Source: Fidelibacterota bacterium
GTDB lineage: Bacteria; Fidelibacterota; Marinisomatia; Marinisomatales; TCS55
Reading direction: 5' to 3'
Length of the DNA stretch: 59,023 nt
NCBI GenBank assembly: GCA_029938045.1
Contig: JAPYOT010000002.1
Coordinates: forward strand, 1 to 59,023
Notes under the pieces: generated by a model
The model's input: only the letters and a program-made list of their open reading frames with translations
Database searches by the model: none
Told to the model about the DNA's origin: nothing
In this document: positions 16,649-29,956 of the stretch, piece by piece
Numbering within the stretch: the stretch's first letter is position 1
Layout of the letters: each line of letters opens with the position of its first letter
Translations under genes and position numbers: made by a program

Positions 16649-17676
16649 TTTTCTTCCGGTTTAAGGTATACTAAGAAATAACTGGCGTAAGTTGAGGAGA
16701 ATAATCCATAACCGCCCTCAATGTTTGAATTGGGTAGTGAATAAATATTTTGATTTAATGGGTCACCTTGGAGGTATTGATAATAATTATTATCTGTTGC
16801 TTGGAAAATAATCAGTTGAAGTCCGTAATAATTAAAAAATAACCAACTCATATTTACTGGAGCAGTTTCTACGGTCCAAACCCATGGGTTTTGTCGATAA
16901 GGATTATTATTCTTATCTCGGTAATACTCTCCTTTCCAAATTTTGTATACACGAGTTGTATCATATATTAAGTTCACAAATGAACTGTCTCTAATTCCAT
17001 TACTATTATAATCCATATCCTCTGGTTCAATTCCCAATTTATCTGCCTCAAGTGCCAGGTTTAAAATACGCACAGTGCTATACTCCTCAACATTAAAATC
17101 AATTTGAAAAAATGGATATGAGGCAAAGCTAGCGGTAAAACATTCTCCTGACCTATAAGAAACAGTATCAATTCTTCCAGTTGGAGATATACCATTCTCT
17201 GAGAAGGATACATTATTAGTATTTATATTCGGTATGGGGATTGATTCACCCTTACACTTATATACATCATCTTTTACTGATTCAATCACCATTTTTTCTG
17301 GTGTGGTTGTTTCAGCGGTCAGCGTTTTCCCATCAATTTCCACTGTTAAATTGTATTTTGTTCCAGGTCTATAGAAATAATCTTTTCGAGTTAAGTATCG
17401 GCCCGGCCTTCCCGTTATTGGAAATGCGGTTTCTATTTGCTTTCCGTCTGAAATTTTGACAATAGCATTAGAGATCCAAAGTTGTTCAGAATCAATTTTT
17501 TCATCAATCGAAGCAGTTCTAGAAACAAAAAGTGTATCGAGCATTGGTAGATTAGCTTGAATATTTGCAAAAACTGTAATTCTTTCTATGTAAGGCGAAT
17601 CAACATCTTGAATATCACATCCAATAAATATCAATCCTGAAATAACTATTAACTTTTTATATGTTTTAAAATTCAA
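16645..17676 (-). CDS. DUF4249-type lipoprotein, partner of TonB receptor
   Basis: A 343-residue lipoprotein with a lipobox at GLIFIGC (cysteine about 20). The body is beta-rich and has the DUF4249 layout: an N-terminal domain with INVFANIQANLPMLDTLFVSRTASI-like strands, then an immunoglobulin-like region containing PGTKYNLTVEIDGKTLTAETTTPE, and a long hydrophilic C-terminal half. In Bacteroidetes and relatives these genes sit directly after a TonB receptor, as here (11-base overlap), and are thought to be outer-surface accessory proteins. The ligand is unknown. Confidence 0.82.
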   Translation of the reverse strand: MNFKTYKKLIVISGLIFIGCDIQDVDSPYIERITVFANIQANLPMLDTLFVSRTASIDEKIDSEQLWISNAIVKISDGKQIETAFPITGRPGRYLTRKDYFYRPGTKYNLTVEIDGKTLTAETTTPEKMVIESVKDDVYKCKGESIPIPNINTNNVSFSENGISPTGRIDTVSYRSGECFTASFASYPFFQIDFNVEEYSTVRILNLALEADKLGIEPEDMDYNSNGIRDSSFVNLIYDTTRVYKIWKGEYYRDKNNNPYRQNPWVWTVETAPVNMSWLFFNYYGLQLIIFQATDNNYYQYLQGDPLNQNIYSLPNSNIEGGYGLFSSTYASYFLVYLKPEEK

Positions 17677-20023
17677 AAGTGATACCTATAGTTGGAATAA
17701 TAGGAAAAATATTTAAGGCCTGTCTTTGAATGCGACCCTCATCGGCTTCATCAACGTTTGTTTCACCAACATCAGGTCGTTTGTTTTTATTTTTATCATG
17801 TTTTAGCACATCCCAATCACCATCATCATCTATTCCATTATATATACTTCCTAAATTATAAACGTAACGAAAAACGTTCTTTCTGTTATAAGTATTAATT
17901 ATTTGTAAAAATACATCAAATTTTGCGTTTCTAAACTTAGAATGACGTACTAAACCAAGATCTAAACGATGATAAGCAGGGTAACGCCCGCCATTTCTTG
18001 TGCCTGGAATTGTTCGATATTGAAATTCAGGACTTCCAGGCAAGTTCTCCATAAAATATCCATTGATGGGTGTATATGCCTGACCTGATTGCAGGGTCCA
18101 TTTCCAGCTCAACTCATATTTTTTATTTGCCTGATAACTCCCTAGGACATTGAATACATGACTACGATCCCAGTTAGTAAAGTATTCATTCCCATTCATT
18201 TTTTTTCTACTGACTGACCACGTATAAGCCAGCCATCCAGTAAGTTTTCCTGCTGTTTTCTGTCCAAATATCTCTAAGCCGTAAGCATATCCATCTGCAG
18301 TTTTCAATAAATCTGACAAATTTTCAGATGGAAGTTGCCCATCAGTTGATGCACGTGTTTCCTCAAAAGTTAACAAATTTTTAATATCTTTATAATATCC
18401 TTCTACCTGAAGTTTATATTCTCTTCCTATATATTGCTCATATCCTAAAACATATTGTGTTGACATAGCTGGATCAACAGAATTATCTATTGCCACCCAA
18501 TTATCAAGGAAAGGTGGATTATAATCATCTTGAAAAGTTTCAATAAACTGGTGATAATTCCCCACTGCCAAGTTGATGAATTGTGATGAATTCAAAATGT
18601 ATTTCATCCCAAAACGAAAATCTGGGTAGAAAGATTGATCATGAGCTGTAAACGTATTTATCCGAATGCCAGGTTCAACAATTAATTTGCTATTAGGCTT
18701 CCATTTAACTTTGGTATATATGGAAGTTTCAGATGGTTCATTAGGAAGATTGAAAGTTGAGCTATCTCCAAAAGAACTTTCATAACTAATTTCGTAATTT
18801 TTTAATTGGCCACCAAAAAAAATATTTAAATCCTCACTTAAAAAGTAAGAAAGATCTGCAGATGCAGTAAGATCATCAATATAATTCTCGCTATTGAGCC
18901 CAAAGTCTCCACCCAAACTGAATCGGGTAAAGAATCTGCTCTTAGCCAGAAGAAAATTTCCAATCAATTTTTGGGTAATAACTCTCCTGTAAGCAAAACT
19001 TCCAGTTTTGTTACCCCAGTAAGCATTTAATGAAAGGTCATTAAATGCAAAGTCATCTATTCCATTATAAAAACTAAAAGAAATACGATCTTTTTCATTT
19101 AAATCAGTAAAAATGTGTCCTTGAAGATCATAAAAATAGTAAGGAGGAATGGCAGCTGCCGTCTTTTCAGGTAATATCTTTGGTAGGAGTAAGTCAAAGT
19201 AGGTTCGCCTACCAGCAAAAAGCCAAGCTCCATTCAAAAAGGGCCCTTCTAATGTGGTTTGAGCTGATAATAAAGATATACTTGAAGTTCCTTCAAATTT
19301 ATTTCGATTACCTTCCCTGCTTGTAATATCTAGAACTGCAGAAAGTCGACCACCATATTCTGCGTTGTATCCTCCTTTAATTAGTTCTGCCTCTTTAACA
19401 GCATCAACAATAAAATTGGAAAAAACTCCTCCCATATGAGAAGGATTATAAACTGTTATCCCATCTAAGAGTATTAGGTTTTGATCCGTATTTCCCCCTC
19501 GAATTATCAGACCTGTACTAAATTCTGAATTAGTAAGAACGCCAGGAAGTGACTGTATAGTTCGAAAGATATCTGGCTCTGCCAGAGATGGTTGTGCTTT
19601 TAGCATACGCGGGGAAAGATTTACGCGACTTGGTTCAATTTTATTTAATCTTTCAATTTCTTCAGCAGTAACGTCAATTGAAAAGATTTCTATAGCTTCT
19701 ACTTTCATTGAAACATCAAGATTAATTGAAGATTCTTTAAAACTGATAATCTGTTCAAATCGTTTATAGCCAACATATGAGACGACCAGAGTCACTTCAT
19801 TCAATTCAATTTCTGATAAAACATAATAACCATTTATATCTGTGGCCATCCCTTGACCCGTCTCTTGAATAAATACATTAGCGCCAATAAGCACCTCACC
19901 AGAATTTTCGTCGGTGATAAATCCATAAATCTGGTTGGATTCTTGGGATTGAATAAATCCCAGTAATAAGATTAGGACTAAACTATTTTTTTCCCAAGAT
20001 GTCGTCAAGAATTTCCCCTGCAT
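17666..20023 (-). CDS. TonB-dependent outer-membrane receptor
   Basis: A 785-residue receptor. After a signal peptide (LVLILLLGFIQSQ) comes a carboxypeptidase-regulatory-like beta sandwich (about 31-115; IYGFITDENSGEVLIGANVFI). The plug domain follows (about 130-245; IIRGGNTDQNLILLDGITVYNP and NAEYGGRLSAVLDI), then a beta-barrel ending in the aromatic terminal strand IGITFEF. It imports a large or scarce substrate using TonB energy. The ATG at 20023 overlaps the peroxiredoxin end by 41 bases and has no Shine-Dalgarno; a TTG at 20008 preceded by AGGGG is an equally good start. DUF4249 and phosphatase-like genes follow, suggesting a phosphorylated or sulfated ligand. Confidence 0.93.
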   Translation of the reverse strand: MQGKFLTTSWEKNSLVLILLLGFIQSQESNQIYGFITDENSGEVLIGANVFIQETGQGMATDINGYYVLSEIELNEVTLVVSYVGYKRFEQIISFKESSINLDVSMKVEAIEIFSIDVTAEEIERLNKIEPSRVNLSPRMLKAQPSLAEPDIFRTIQSLPGVLTNSEFSTGLIIRGGNTDQNLILLDGITVYNPSHMGGVFSNFIVDAVKEAELIKGGYNAEYGGRLSAVLDITSREGNRNKFEGTSSISLLSAQTTLEGPFLNGAWLFAGRRTYFDLLLPKILPEKTAAAIPPYYFYDLQGHIFTDLNEKDRISFSFYNGIDDFAFNDLSLNAYWGNKTGSFAYRRVITQKLIGNFLLAKSRFFTRFSLGGDFGLNSENYIDDLTASADLSYFLSEDLNIFFGGQLKNYEISYESSFGDSSTFNLPNEPSETSIYTKVKWKPNSKLIVEPGIRINTFTAHDQSFYPDFRFGMKYILNSSQFINLAVGNYHQFIETFQDDYNPPFLDNWVAIDNSVDPAMSTQYVLGYEQYIGREYKLQVEGYYKDIKNLLTFEETRASTDGQLPSENLSDLLKTADGYAYGLEIFGQKTAGKLTGWLAYTWSVSRKKMNGNEYFTNWDRSHVFNVLGSYQANKKYELSWKWTLQSGQAYTPINGYFMENLPGSPEFQYRTIPGTRNGGRYPAYHRLDLGLVRHSKFRNAKFDVFLQIINTYNRKNVFRYVYNLGSIYNGIDDDGDWDVLKHDKNKNKRPDVGETNVDEADEGRIQRQALNIFPIIPTIGITFEF

Positions 20024-20513
20024 GTGTATTGACGTTCATCTTTTTGTATATTTTTTCAATCCGTCCTTTCGGACTAATGAGAAATGTCACCCGGCTTGAC
20101 CATAAACGTCCTTTCGTACCATATGCTTTGGATACATCTTTTCTTTTATCTGATAATAAAGTGAATGGAAGCACATGCTTTTTCTTAAATGATTTTAAGG
20201 CTTTGGGTGAATCATAACTGATGCCAAATACAATGATGTTTGCTTTTTCATATTCACTGAATGCGTTGCGGAACCCGCAAGCTTCTTTCGTTCATCCGGG
20301 CGTATCGGCTTTGGGGAAAAAATAAACCACCACTCTTTTCCCGCGATAATCCTTAAGGGTTACTTTTTGTTTATCGTGAGATAAAAGTGTAAAGTCTGGA
20401 GCCATATCTCCAACTTTAAGGGTATCACTTTCCTTCCCAAATATTTTTGGTGTAGCAAAAAGAAATCCAATTGCGAATATAATTATAAGTACTACCTTCA
20501 TTTTCCTAACCAT
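19983..20513 (-). CDS. Exported selenocysteine-containing peroxiredoxin (Bcp/PrxU-like)
   Basis: A 176-residue thioredoxin-fold peroxiredoxin, read through an in-frame TGA at 20292-20294 (residue 74). The sequence around it is FFPKADTPG-TGA-TKEACGFRN. In Bcp/PrxQ proteins that position is the peroxidatic cysteine, and the resolving cysteine five residues on (C79) is kept. The frame is open and family-like on both sides (KVGDMAPDFTLLSHDKQKV before; FTLLSDKRKDVSKAYGTKG after). A hairpin with SECIS geometry starts 11 bases past the TGA. The N-terminus, VVLIIIFAIGFLFA, is a signal or anchor segment, so it acts in the periplasm. AGGA precedes the ATG at 20513, and a second ATG is at 20501. A nonsense mutation (C to U) is the alternative. 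Confidence 0.85.
20266..20280 (-). promoter_or_regulatory. Putative bacterial SECIS hairpin
   Basis: On the minus strand TTGCGG pairs with CCGCAA around a GTT loop, a 6-base stem with a 3-base loop whose first base is G. The loop begins 17 bases after the TGA, within the range known for bacterial SELB-read SECIS elements (about 16-37). A lower GAA/TTC helix extends it beyond a small internal loop. Confidence 0.7.
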
Positions 20514-20606
20514 CCTTCCTATTTACTTTTTTGTAGAATAGTCCTGCCAAAACAGACACGACTATTAGCGGAGCAAAACGAATAAAATAATGGAAATTGT
20601 ATTCAT

Positions 20607-25046
<4,440 letters not shown>

Positions 25047-25054
<8 letters not shown>

Positions 25055-26060
25055 TTACACAGCCAATCAACTTATCTGACCACAACGCCAAATTTTCACT
25101 TTTCATTCTATTTAAAAATTTTCTAGCTGGAGATTCAGATACGGATAAATATGTGTTCTCTGGGAAAAGAGATTGTCGATAGGATGCCATGGTAATTGAA
25201 ATACATAAACGAAGGCACATTAAATAAATGACAGATTTCAGTTCATTTTCATTAAGGGGAAATGATTGATTAAAGCCTTTTAAAACCTGTGAAATAGCGT
25301 GTAGAGGGTTATCTTTATCTAAGGAGACATAGGCCATACAAACCGCTGGCTCTAAGGCCACATATGAATAAATCATGTCACCGAAATCAATGATACCTGT
25401 CGTTTTTCCATTTTTATTCACCAGTACATTATGATCATTACCATCGTTATGAATGACCATTTTTCGCAATTGATCATCCAGAGGTAATACACTAATCTCA
25501 TATTGATTCATAAACCATTCAACCAATATTTTATCTTTGATATTTTTATAATGATGTGTTTTTAAAAAATCAACAAAACACACATCCCATGGAAAAGGCC
25601 TTTTTGATGCTGGGTGGTTAAATCCTTTAAGAGCAAAATCAAGTTTCCCCAAAAACACGCCCAATTCGAAAAGGCTATCATTCGATTGATAAACGTCCTT
25701 TAAAAATTGGCCATCAACATAATGGAGAAGACGAACCCAATTCGATTCGCCATTCGATTCAATTTTGATAATACCATCACCATTGATGGATGGAATCGCC
25801 ATTGGCAGTTTCATATTATTATCTGTCGTCACCAAGTGGTTCATGGCCATATTCTGCATATCCAACACATCAAATTCCTCAGCTGCATTGGAAATTTTTA
25901 ATATATATGATTGGTGATTGTCAATAATCTTAAAATTTTGATCTCGATCGCTCACCAAAGATTCAACCGTTCCATCAATGGCATAATATTTTAAGGCAAT
26001 TTTCCCCGCTTCATTTTTCGACAATAATGGTGCAGGGGTATCAAAAACAGATGTTTTCAT
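25047..26060 (-). CDS. Aminoglycoside-phosphotransferase-family kinase, hydroxylysine kinase-like
   Basis: A 337-residue APH-fold small-molecule kinase. N-terminal lobe: LVSDRDQNFKIIDNHQSYILKISNA (about 34-58), with the ATP-anchoring lysine in YILKI. C-terminal lobe: catalytic VIHNDGNDHNVLV (about 207-219), where aspartate is the base, and the metal motif GIIDFGDM. HYKK-like members (vertebrate AGPHD1) phosphorylate 5-hydroxylysine. It overlaps the FAD oxidase upstream by 4 bases and the class III PLP enzyme downstream by 8 bases. Kinase plus phospho-lyase is a two-step amino alcohol breakdown route. The exact substrate is not proven by sequence. Confidence 0.83.
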
Positions 26061-27526
26061 CCAACCTGTTTGATTTCATCACTGACGCGGACGCCGGATT
26101 CAATCGCACCATTCATTGAAGCCCTATGAATCGCCGTATGTTCGCCGGCAAAAAATATCGGTCCTTCCTGTTGGGCTAAAATTTCCCGGAAATCTTTTTG
26201 ACCGACACCTGCTACTGAATAGCTTCCCTTTACCCAGGGATCCTCATTCCAATATTTAGTGACGCCACCTTCCCAATGGTTCTGTGCTTCGGGCCAAATA
26301 TCAGCACAAGTTTTTCTGCTTACTTGCATTCGATTTTGTTCATTCATTCGACCCAATTTCCTTGCATCATCCCCGGATGTGAATGATAGTAGAATTCCCC
26401 TTGGCCCTGGTTGATCGATTGAAAAATGGTAAACGCGCCGTAAGGGTGTATCCGTAAAAACACGCTGCCCAATTGAATCAGGCTCATCCCAAAACCGACG
26501 CCGGTATTGCATAGCCACTTTCATGACATGCCCGTAGGATTGTTTATTAATACAATGGGATTTCTTATTTGAAAATCCCGGAGTGATCCTGATTGTTTTT
26601 AGAACAGGGAGCGGTAAGGCTAAAACACATTGAATTCCTGTTATGGATTGTTGTTTCCCATTTTTCATGAAAAATGCCGTTACGTTTTTTTCATTGAAAT
26701 TCAAACTCGTTAAAGGCCGATTATATTTAATCTTATTTGCAAGTTTTTTCGCGAATGTTTTCGGGAGTTGATCATTACCTCCAAAGATGCGACCCTCTTC
26801 TGTATTTTCACTGAAGGCCGATGTTCTCGAATTGGCCAGCACCATATAAAGTGCTGACATTTTTGAGGGGACAGCTGTGGATTCTGTGGCATTGGTATAA
26901 GTATATAAATCAATTATATCTTTTGGCGCATTTCCTTTCCTTAGCATTTCCTCAATTGATAAATTATCCAAGGCCAAAACGTCGGGCGATTTTTCTCCCT
27001 TTTCTTTGACAAGATCAATCCATTGTTGAATATAGGAAACTTCCTGGCCAAATAACTGACCACTATTTGTCCCCTGATAGGGCAACCTTAATCTTCCCGA
27101 TTTCAATCCTTCCATAGATAGATGTTTCCCACGGACGTACGCACCGTCGTATTGTTTTGCAGGTAAAATGGTTAAATTGAATTTTTTACAATAATCACGG
27201 ACGTAGGTGTCCGTACTATCTACATACTCGGCACCCATTTCAGCATATAGGTGATCTGCAAAAGGATCACGATAAGTCCTCACCCGGCCCCCAGGTCGTT
27301 TTCGGGCTTCCAGTAAAATGACATTGTAACCGGCATTATCCAATTCATAAGCACAGGATAATCCCGCCAGGCCGGCACCAACAATAATGATACGATTATC
27401 ATCAGATCCACCTGAGAGAAGTGTAGAAATTGCGAATGGGGATACGGCTGCAGCAGAGACAAGTGACCCTGCTTTTTTAAGAAATAATCGCCTAGTTAAT
27501 TGATTCTGGTTTAATGCAGATGCCAT
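26057..27526 (-). CDS. FAD-dependent amine oxidase, Tat-exported
   Basis: A 489-residue flavin amine oxidase. The N-terminus has a twin-arginine signal (TRRLFLKKAGSLVSAAAVSPF, positions 12-33), so the folded flavoprotein is exported. The FAD Rossmann motif is IIVGAGLAGLSCAYELDNAG (about 48-67), followed by LLEARKRPGGRVRT, both hallmarks of the monoamine oxidase/L-amino-acid oxidase family. The C-terminal FAD block is IFFAGEHTAIHRASMNGAIESG. It oxidises an amine or amino acid to imine with reduction of oxygen or a quinone. It is in an operon with the kinase and PLP genes, suggesting amine or amino acid catabolism. The substrate is unknown. Confidence 0.88.
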   Translation of the reverse strand: MASALNQNQLTRRLFLKKAGSLVSAAAVSPFAISTLLSGGSDDNRIIIVGAGLAGLSCAYELDNAGYNVILLEARKRPGGRVRTYRDPFADHLYAEMGAEYVDSTDTYVRDYCKKFNLTILPAKQYDGAYVRGKHLSMEGLKSGRLRLPYQGTNSGQLFGQEVSYIQQWIDLVKEKGEKSPDVLALDNLSIEEMLRKGNAPKDIIDLYTYTNATESTAVPSKMSALYMVLANSRTSAFSENTEEGRIFGGNDQLPKTFAKKLANKIKYNRPLTSLNFNEKNVTAFFMKNGKQQSITGIQCVLALPLPVLKTIRITPGFSNKKSHCINKQSYGHVMKVAMQYRRRFWDEPDSIGQRVFTDTPLRRVYHFSIDQPGPRGILLSFTSGDDARKLGRMNEQNRMQVSRKTCADIWPEAQNHWEGGVTKYWNEDPWVKGSYSVAGVGQKDFREILAQQEGPIFFAGEHTAIHRASMNGAIESGVRVSDEIKQVG

Positions 27527-27586
27527 GTTAATTCCTCACATTGGTTTGGTGAACTTAATTCGCCAATGGGCAGAGACAAAAAGGAA

Positions 27587-27757
27587 TTAGTCTAATAATC
27601 TCGGTATGGTAAAATATAAAATAGTGCCAGTAACTAATGCTGCGAATCCTTTTAAAAAACCAATATCAGTCGGCATTATACCCGATTCCTGAAGCCAGGA
27701 TAGCACAGCAAACATGATGCCGAAAGAAGATAAATAAAACCAAATAACCTTACGCAT
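27587..27757 (-). CDS. Small two-helix membrane protein
   Basis: A 56-residue protein with two hydrophobic segments: VIWFYLSSFGIMFAVLSWL (4-22) and ALVTGTILYFTI (about 40-51). It fills the gap between the amine oxidase and the Xaa-Pro aminopeptidase and overlaps the latter's end by 8 bases, a usual coupling geometry on this strand. No family is recognised. Evidence is its open frame, hydrophobicity and context; it could be a small assembly or transport accessory. Confidence 0.55.
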   Translation of the reverse strand: MRKVIWFYLSSFGIMFAVLSWLQESGIMPTDIGFLKGFAALVTGTILYFTIPRLLD

Positions 27758-29117
27758 TATCCTCCATCAGACCTTCTATTTCATCAATAGTTTTTGGAAT
27801 AGGTGGCCCGAGGATTCGATATCCCTCATTTGTAATGACAATATTATCTTCAATTCGAATGCCACCAAAATCGCGATAAGAATCCAACTTATCATAATTA
27901 ATAAAGTCATTATTTTTTTTATCCGCTTTCCATTGATCGATTAGGTGGGGAATAAAATATAATCCTGGTTCCACTGTGAGGACAAAGCCAGGTTCAAGTT
28001 CTTTGGCTAACCTCAGATAAGCTAAACCAAATTGATCGCTCCGATCTTTTTTATCGTCGTATCCGACCAGATCTTCTCCTAATCCTTCCATATCATGCAC
28101 ATCCAATCCCATCATATGCCCTAGGCCATGAGGAAAAAATAAGGCATGAGCACCTGTGGCAACAGCATCCTCCACTTTCCCTTTCATTAATCCTAGAGAT
28201 TTCAATCCTTCCACAGCGATAGAAGCTGCTTTTAAGTGAGCATCTTTATAAGATTTACCTGGTTCGCAATAATTAAATGCTTCGAATTGCATTTCATTAA
28301 CAATATGGTAAATAGCTTTTTGACGTTTATTAAATTTGCCATTTACTGGGAATGTCCGTGTAATATCGCTGGCATAATGCATGGGTGATTCTGCGCCGGA
28401 ATCATTCAGAACCAACTGTCCCGATTCTAAAGTATTATTATATTCATTATTATGTAAAATTTCACCCCGAACAGAAAAAATAACGGGATAGGCCAATCGT
28501 CGTCCGTATGATAATGCAAATCCTTCAATTTGCCCAACAATCGTTTGTTCTTTTGCACCAGGACGGGTCAGCATCATGGCTAATTTGTGCATTTCTGCTG
28601 TAACAACCATTCCTTGATCAATTTCTATAATTTCCTCTTCAGTTTTAATAGATCTTTGCTGAATAACCGATTGAATGAGATTTTTTGATGACCCTTTGCC
28701 ATTAAATAACTGTTCCATCAATTTTTTTTGATCTGCGCGATATTGAGGAAGATAATGAATGCTTTGCTTTTTCTTTTTTAAATGTTTTGAAAGATCTTTA
28801 TTTGGGCGGAAATGGTTAATGCCTGCAAGACCAGCCATTTCCTTGATGGAAGTACGATCACCTTCCCAGACAATCTGGTCAACCGATAAATCATCGCCAA
28901 ATAATGTTGAGTCGCCTGAACCAGTATTCATAACCAAATTGAGGTTGGGAAAATCAAGTCCACAAAAGTAGAGGAAATTGCTATCTTGTCGAAATCGGAG
29001 ATGGTTCGATGGATAATTCATGGGAACGGGGATATTCCCCGGTAAAAATATTATGCCATCTTCTATGGTTTTGGAAAGGGCTTTCCGACGATTTTGGTAT
29101 GTATCAGGTGAAAACAT
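27750..29117 (-). CDS. pepP: Xaa-Pro aminopeptidase (M24B)
   Basis: A 455-residue aminopeptidase P. The N-terminal AMP_N domain covers about 1-130 (SNFLYFCGLDFPNLNLVM). The pita-bread domain holds the metal ligands: aspartates in LNDSGAESPMHYASDITRTFP, histidine in HGLGHMMGLDVHD, glutamate in LTVEPGLYF and the last in GGIRIEDNI. It removes the N-terminal residue from peptides with proline second, in the cytoplasm. It probably starts the operon that continues with the small membrane protein, amine oxidase, kinase and phospho-lyase. No Shine-Dalgarno is visible before the ATG. Confidence 0.92.
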   Translation of the reverse strand: MFSPDTYQNRRKALSKTIEDGIIFLPGNIPVPMNYPSNHLRFRQDSNFLYFCGLDFPNLNLVMNTGSGDSTLFGDDLSVDQIVWEGDRTSIKEMAGLAGINHFRPNKDLSKHLKKKKQSIHYLPQYRADQKKLMEQLFNGKGSSKNLIQSVIQQRSIKTEEEIIEIDQGMVVTAEMHKLAMMLTRPGAKEQTIVGQIEGFALSYGRRLAYPVIFSVRGEILHNNEYNNTLESGQLVLNDSGAESPMHYASDITRTFPVNGKFNKRQKAIYHIVNEMQFEAFNYCEPGKSYKDAHLKAASIAVEGLKSLGLMKGKVEDAVATGAHALFFPHGLGHMMGLDVHDMEGLGEDLVGYDDKKDRSDQFGLAYLRLAKELEPGFVLTVEPGLYFIPHLIDQWKADKKNNDFINYDKLDSYRDFGGIRIEDNIVITNEGYRILGPPIPKTIDEIEGLMEDNA

Positions 29118-29233
29118 AGTCGCGAATATATGAAGGCAATACCATTTTCTATATTAATTTTTTCATTATCAATTCTAATGATGATAATTTTATCCATATT
29201 AAATATTCACATAGACATTCATAATGTGTATGA

Positions 29234-29869
29234 TTAGTACACATAAGCTATTTGTGTTGAAGATGAAATCAAATATTGTGCTATATAGTATGTCAGTAAT
29301 GAGAGGGTATTCCCACATTTAAAGCGCTGCATAAACCGTTGGTATGCCAATATTGAATCAGATACACAAAATATGAATGCTCCTGATCCGATTAATAATC
29401 CAAATGTATTATTTTCTGATAGCCAAATACCCATTCCCTGCCAGACCATCAACAGAATAACAGACATATAACTCCCAACTGGAATTAATAATTTTCCAAG
29501 GTGTGGCTTAATCATTCTGAATAACCATAAGGCGAACCCAATTAATGGCAATAAGGGTATAATATCCCAATCCATTCCCTTATAACTGATAAATGCGATA
29601 ATGTAAAAAATATGACCGATAAGAAAAGCTACCAAACCCAACTCAAATTTATACCATGGTTTTAAAAGCATCATGTCACCCAACAGAGAAAATATTAGCC
29701 CCCAAAATATAAAAAATGAAAATCCTTTCAGTTCAATCCCGCCAGTAAACAGTATTGATATAATCAGAATCATTGTTAACGGTTTAAAAATAATAGAAAG
29801 AACATGGTGTTGATGATAATCTGCCCACATATGAATCGCGGCAGAAGTGATGATGGCCAATGTTAACAA
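29234..29869 (-). CDS. YhhN-family membrane protein (lysoplasmalogenase-like)
   Basis: A 211-residue integral membrane protein with about seven to eight helices. It has the YhhN/TMEM86 hallmarks: an early FKPLTMILIIS motif (about 28-38), GLIFSLLGDMMLL with the conserved aspartate near 67, FLIGHIFYIIAF with the conserved histidine near 85, and SDSILAYQRF near 170. Eukaryotic relatives hydrolyse lysoplasmalogens; the bacterial role is less clear. It stands alone on the minus strand, separated by 116 bases from the Xaa-Pro aminopeptidase. Confidence 0.85.
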   Translation of the reverse strand: MLTLAIITSAAIHMWADYHQHHVLSIIFKPLTMILIISILFTGGIELKGFSFFIFWGLIFSLLGDMMLLKPWYKFELGLVAFLIGHIFYIIAFISYKGMDWDIIPLLPLIGFALWLFRMIKPHLGKLLIPVGSYMSVILLMVWQGMGIWLSENNTFGLLIGSGAFIFCVSDSILAYQRFMQRFKCGNTLSLLTYYIAQYLISSSTQIAYVY

Positions 29870-29925
29870 AACTATTTAATGGAACTTTTTTGTTTTATCA
29901 TGGGTTAAATCTACGAAACCTGGGA

Positions 29926-29956
29926 GGGAGTGCCGTAAGGCATTCCCTTTTTTTTT
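29926..29956 (+). terminator. Strong intrinsic terminator-like hairpin, no plus-strand gene upstream
   Basis: GGGAGTGCC pairs with GGCATTCCC (9 bases, one G-T) around a GTAA tetraloop, followed by nine T. Its orientation is plus, but the gene to the left (29234-29869) is on the minus strand. It lies 45 bases before the next plus-strand start, so it may be a leader attenuator of that gene or the end of a short untranslated RNA beginning after 29870. Confidence 0.6.

Noticed and set aside
19983-20513. Peroxiredoxin split by a stop codon: a pseudogene or two short genes
   Set aside because: The stop is exactly the active-site cysteine position, is a single base from TGC, both sides are intact, and a SECIS-geometry hairpin follows. 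Selenoprotein is the better reading, though a point mutation is not excluded.
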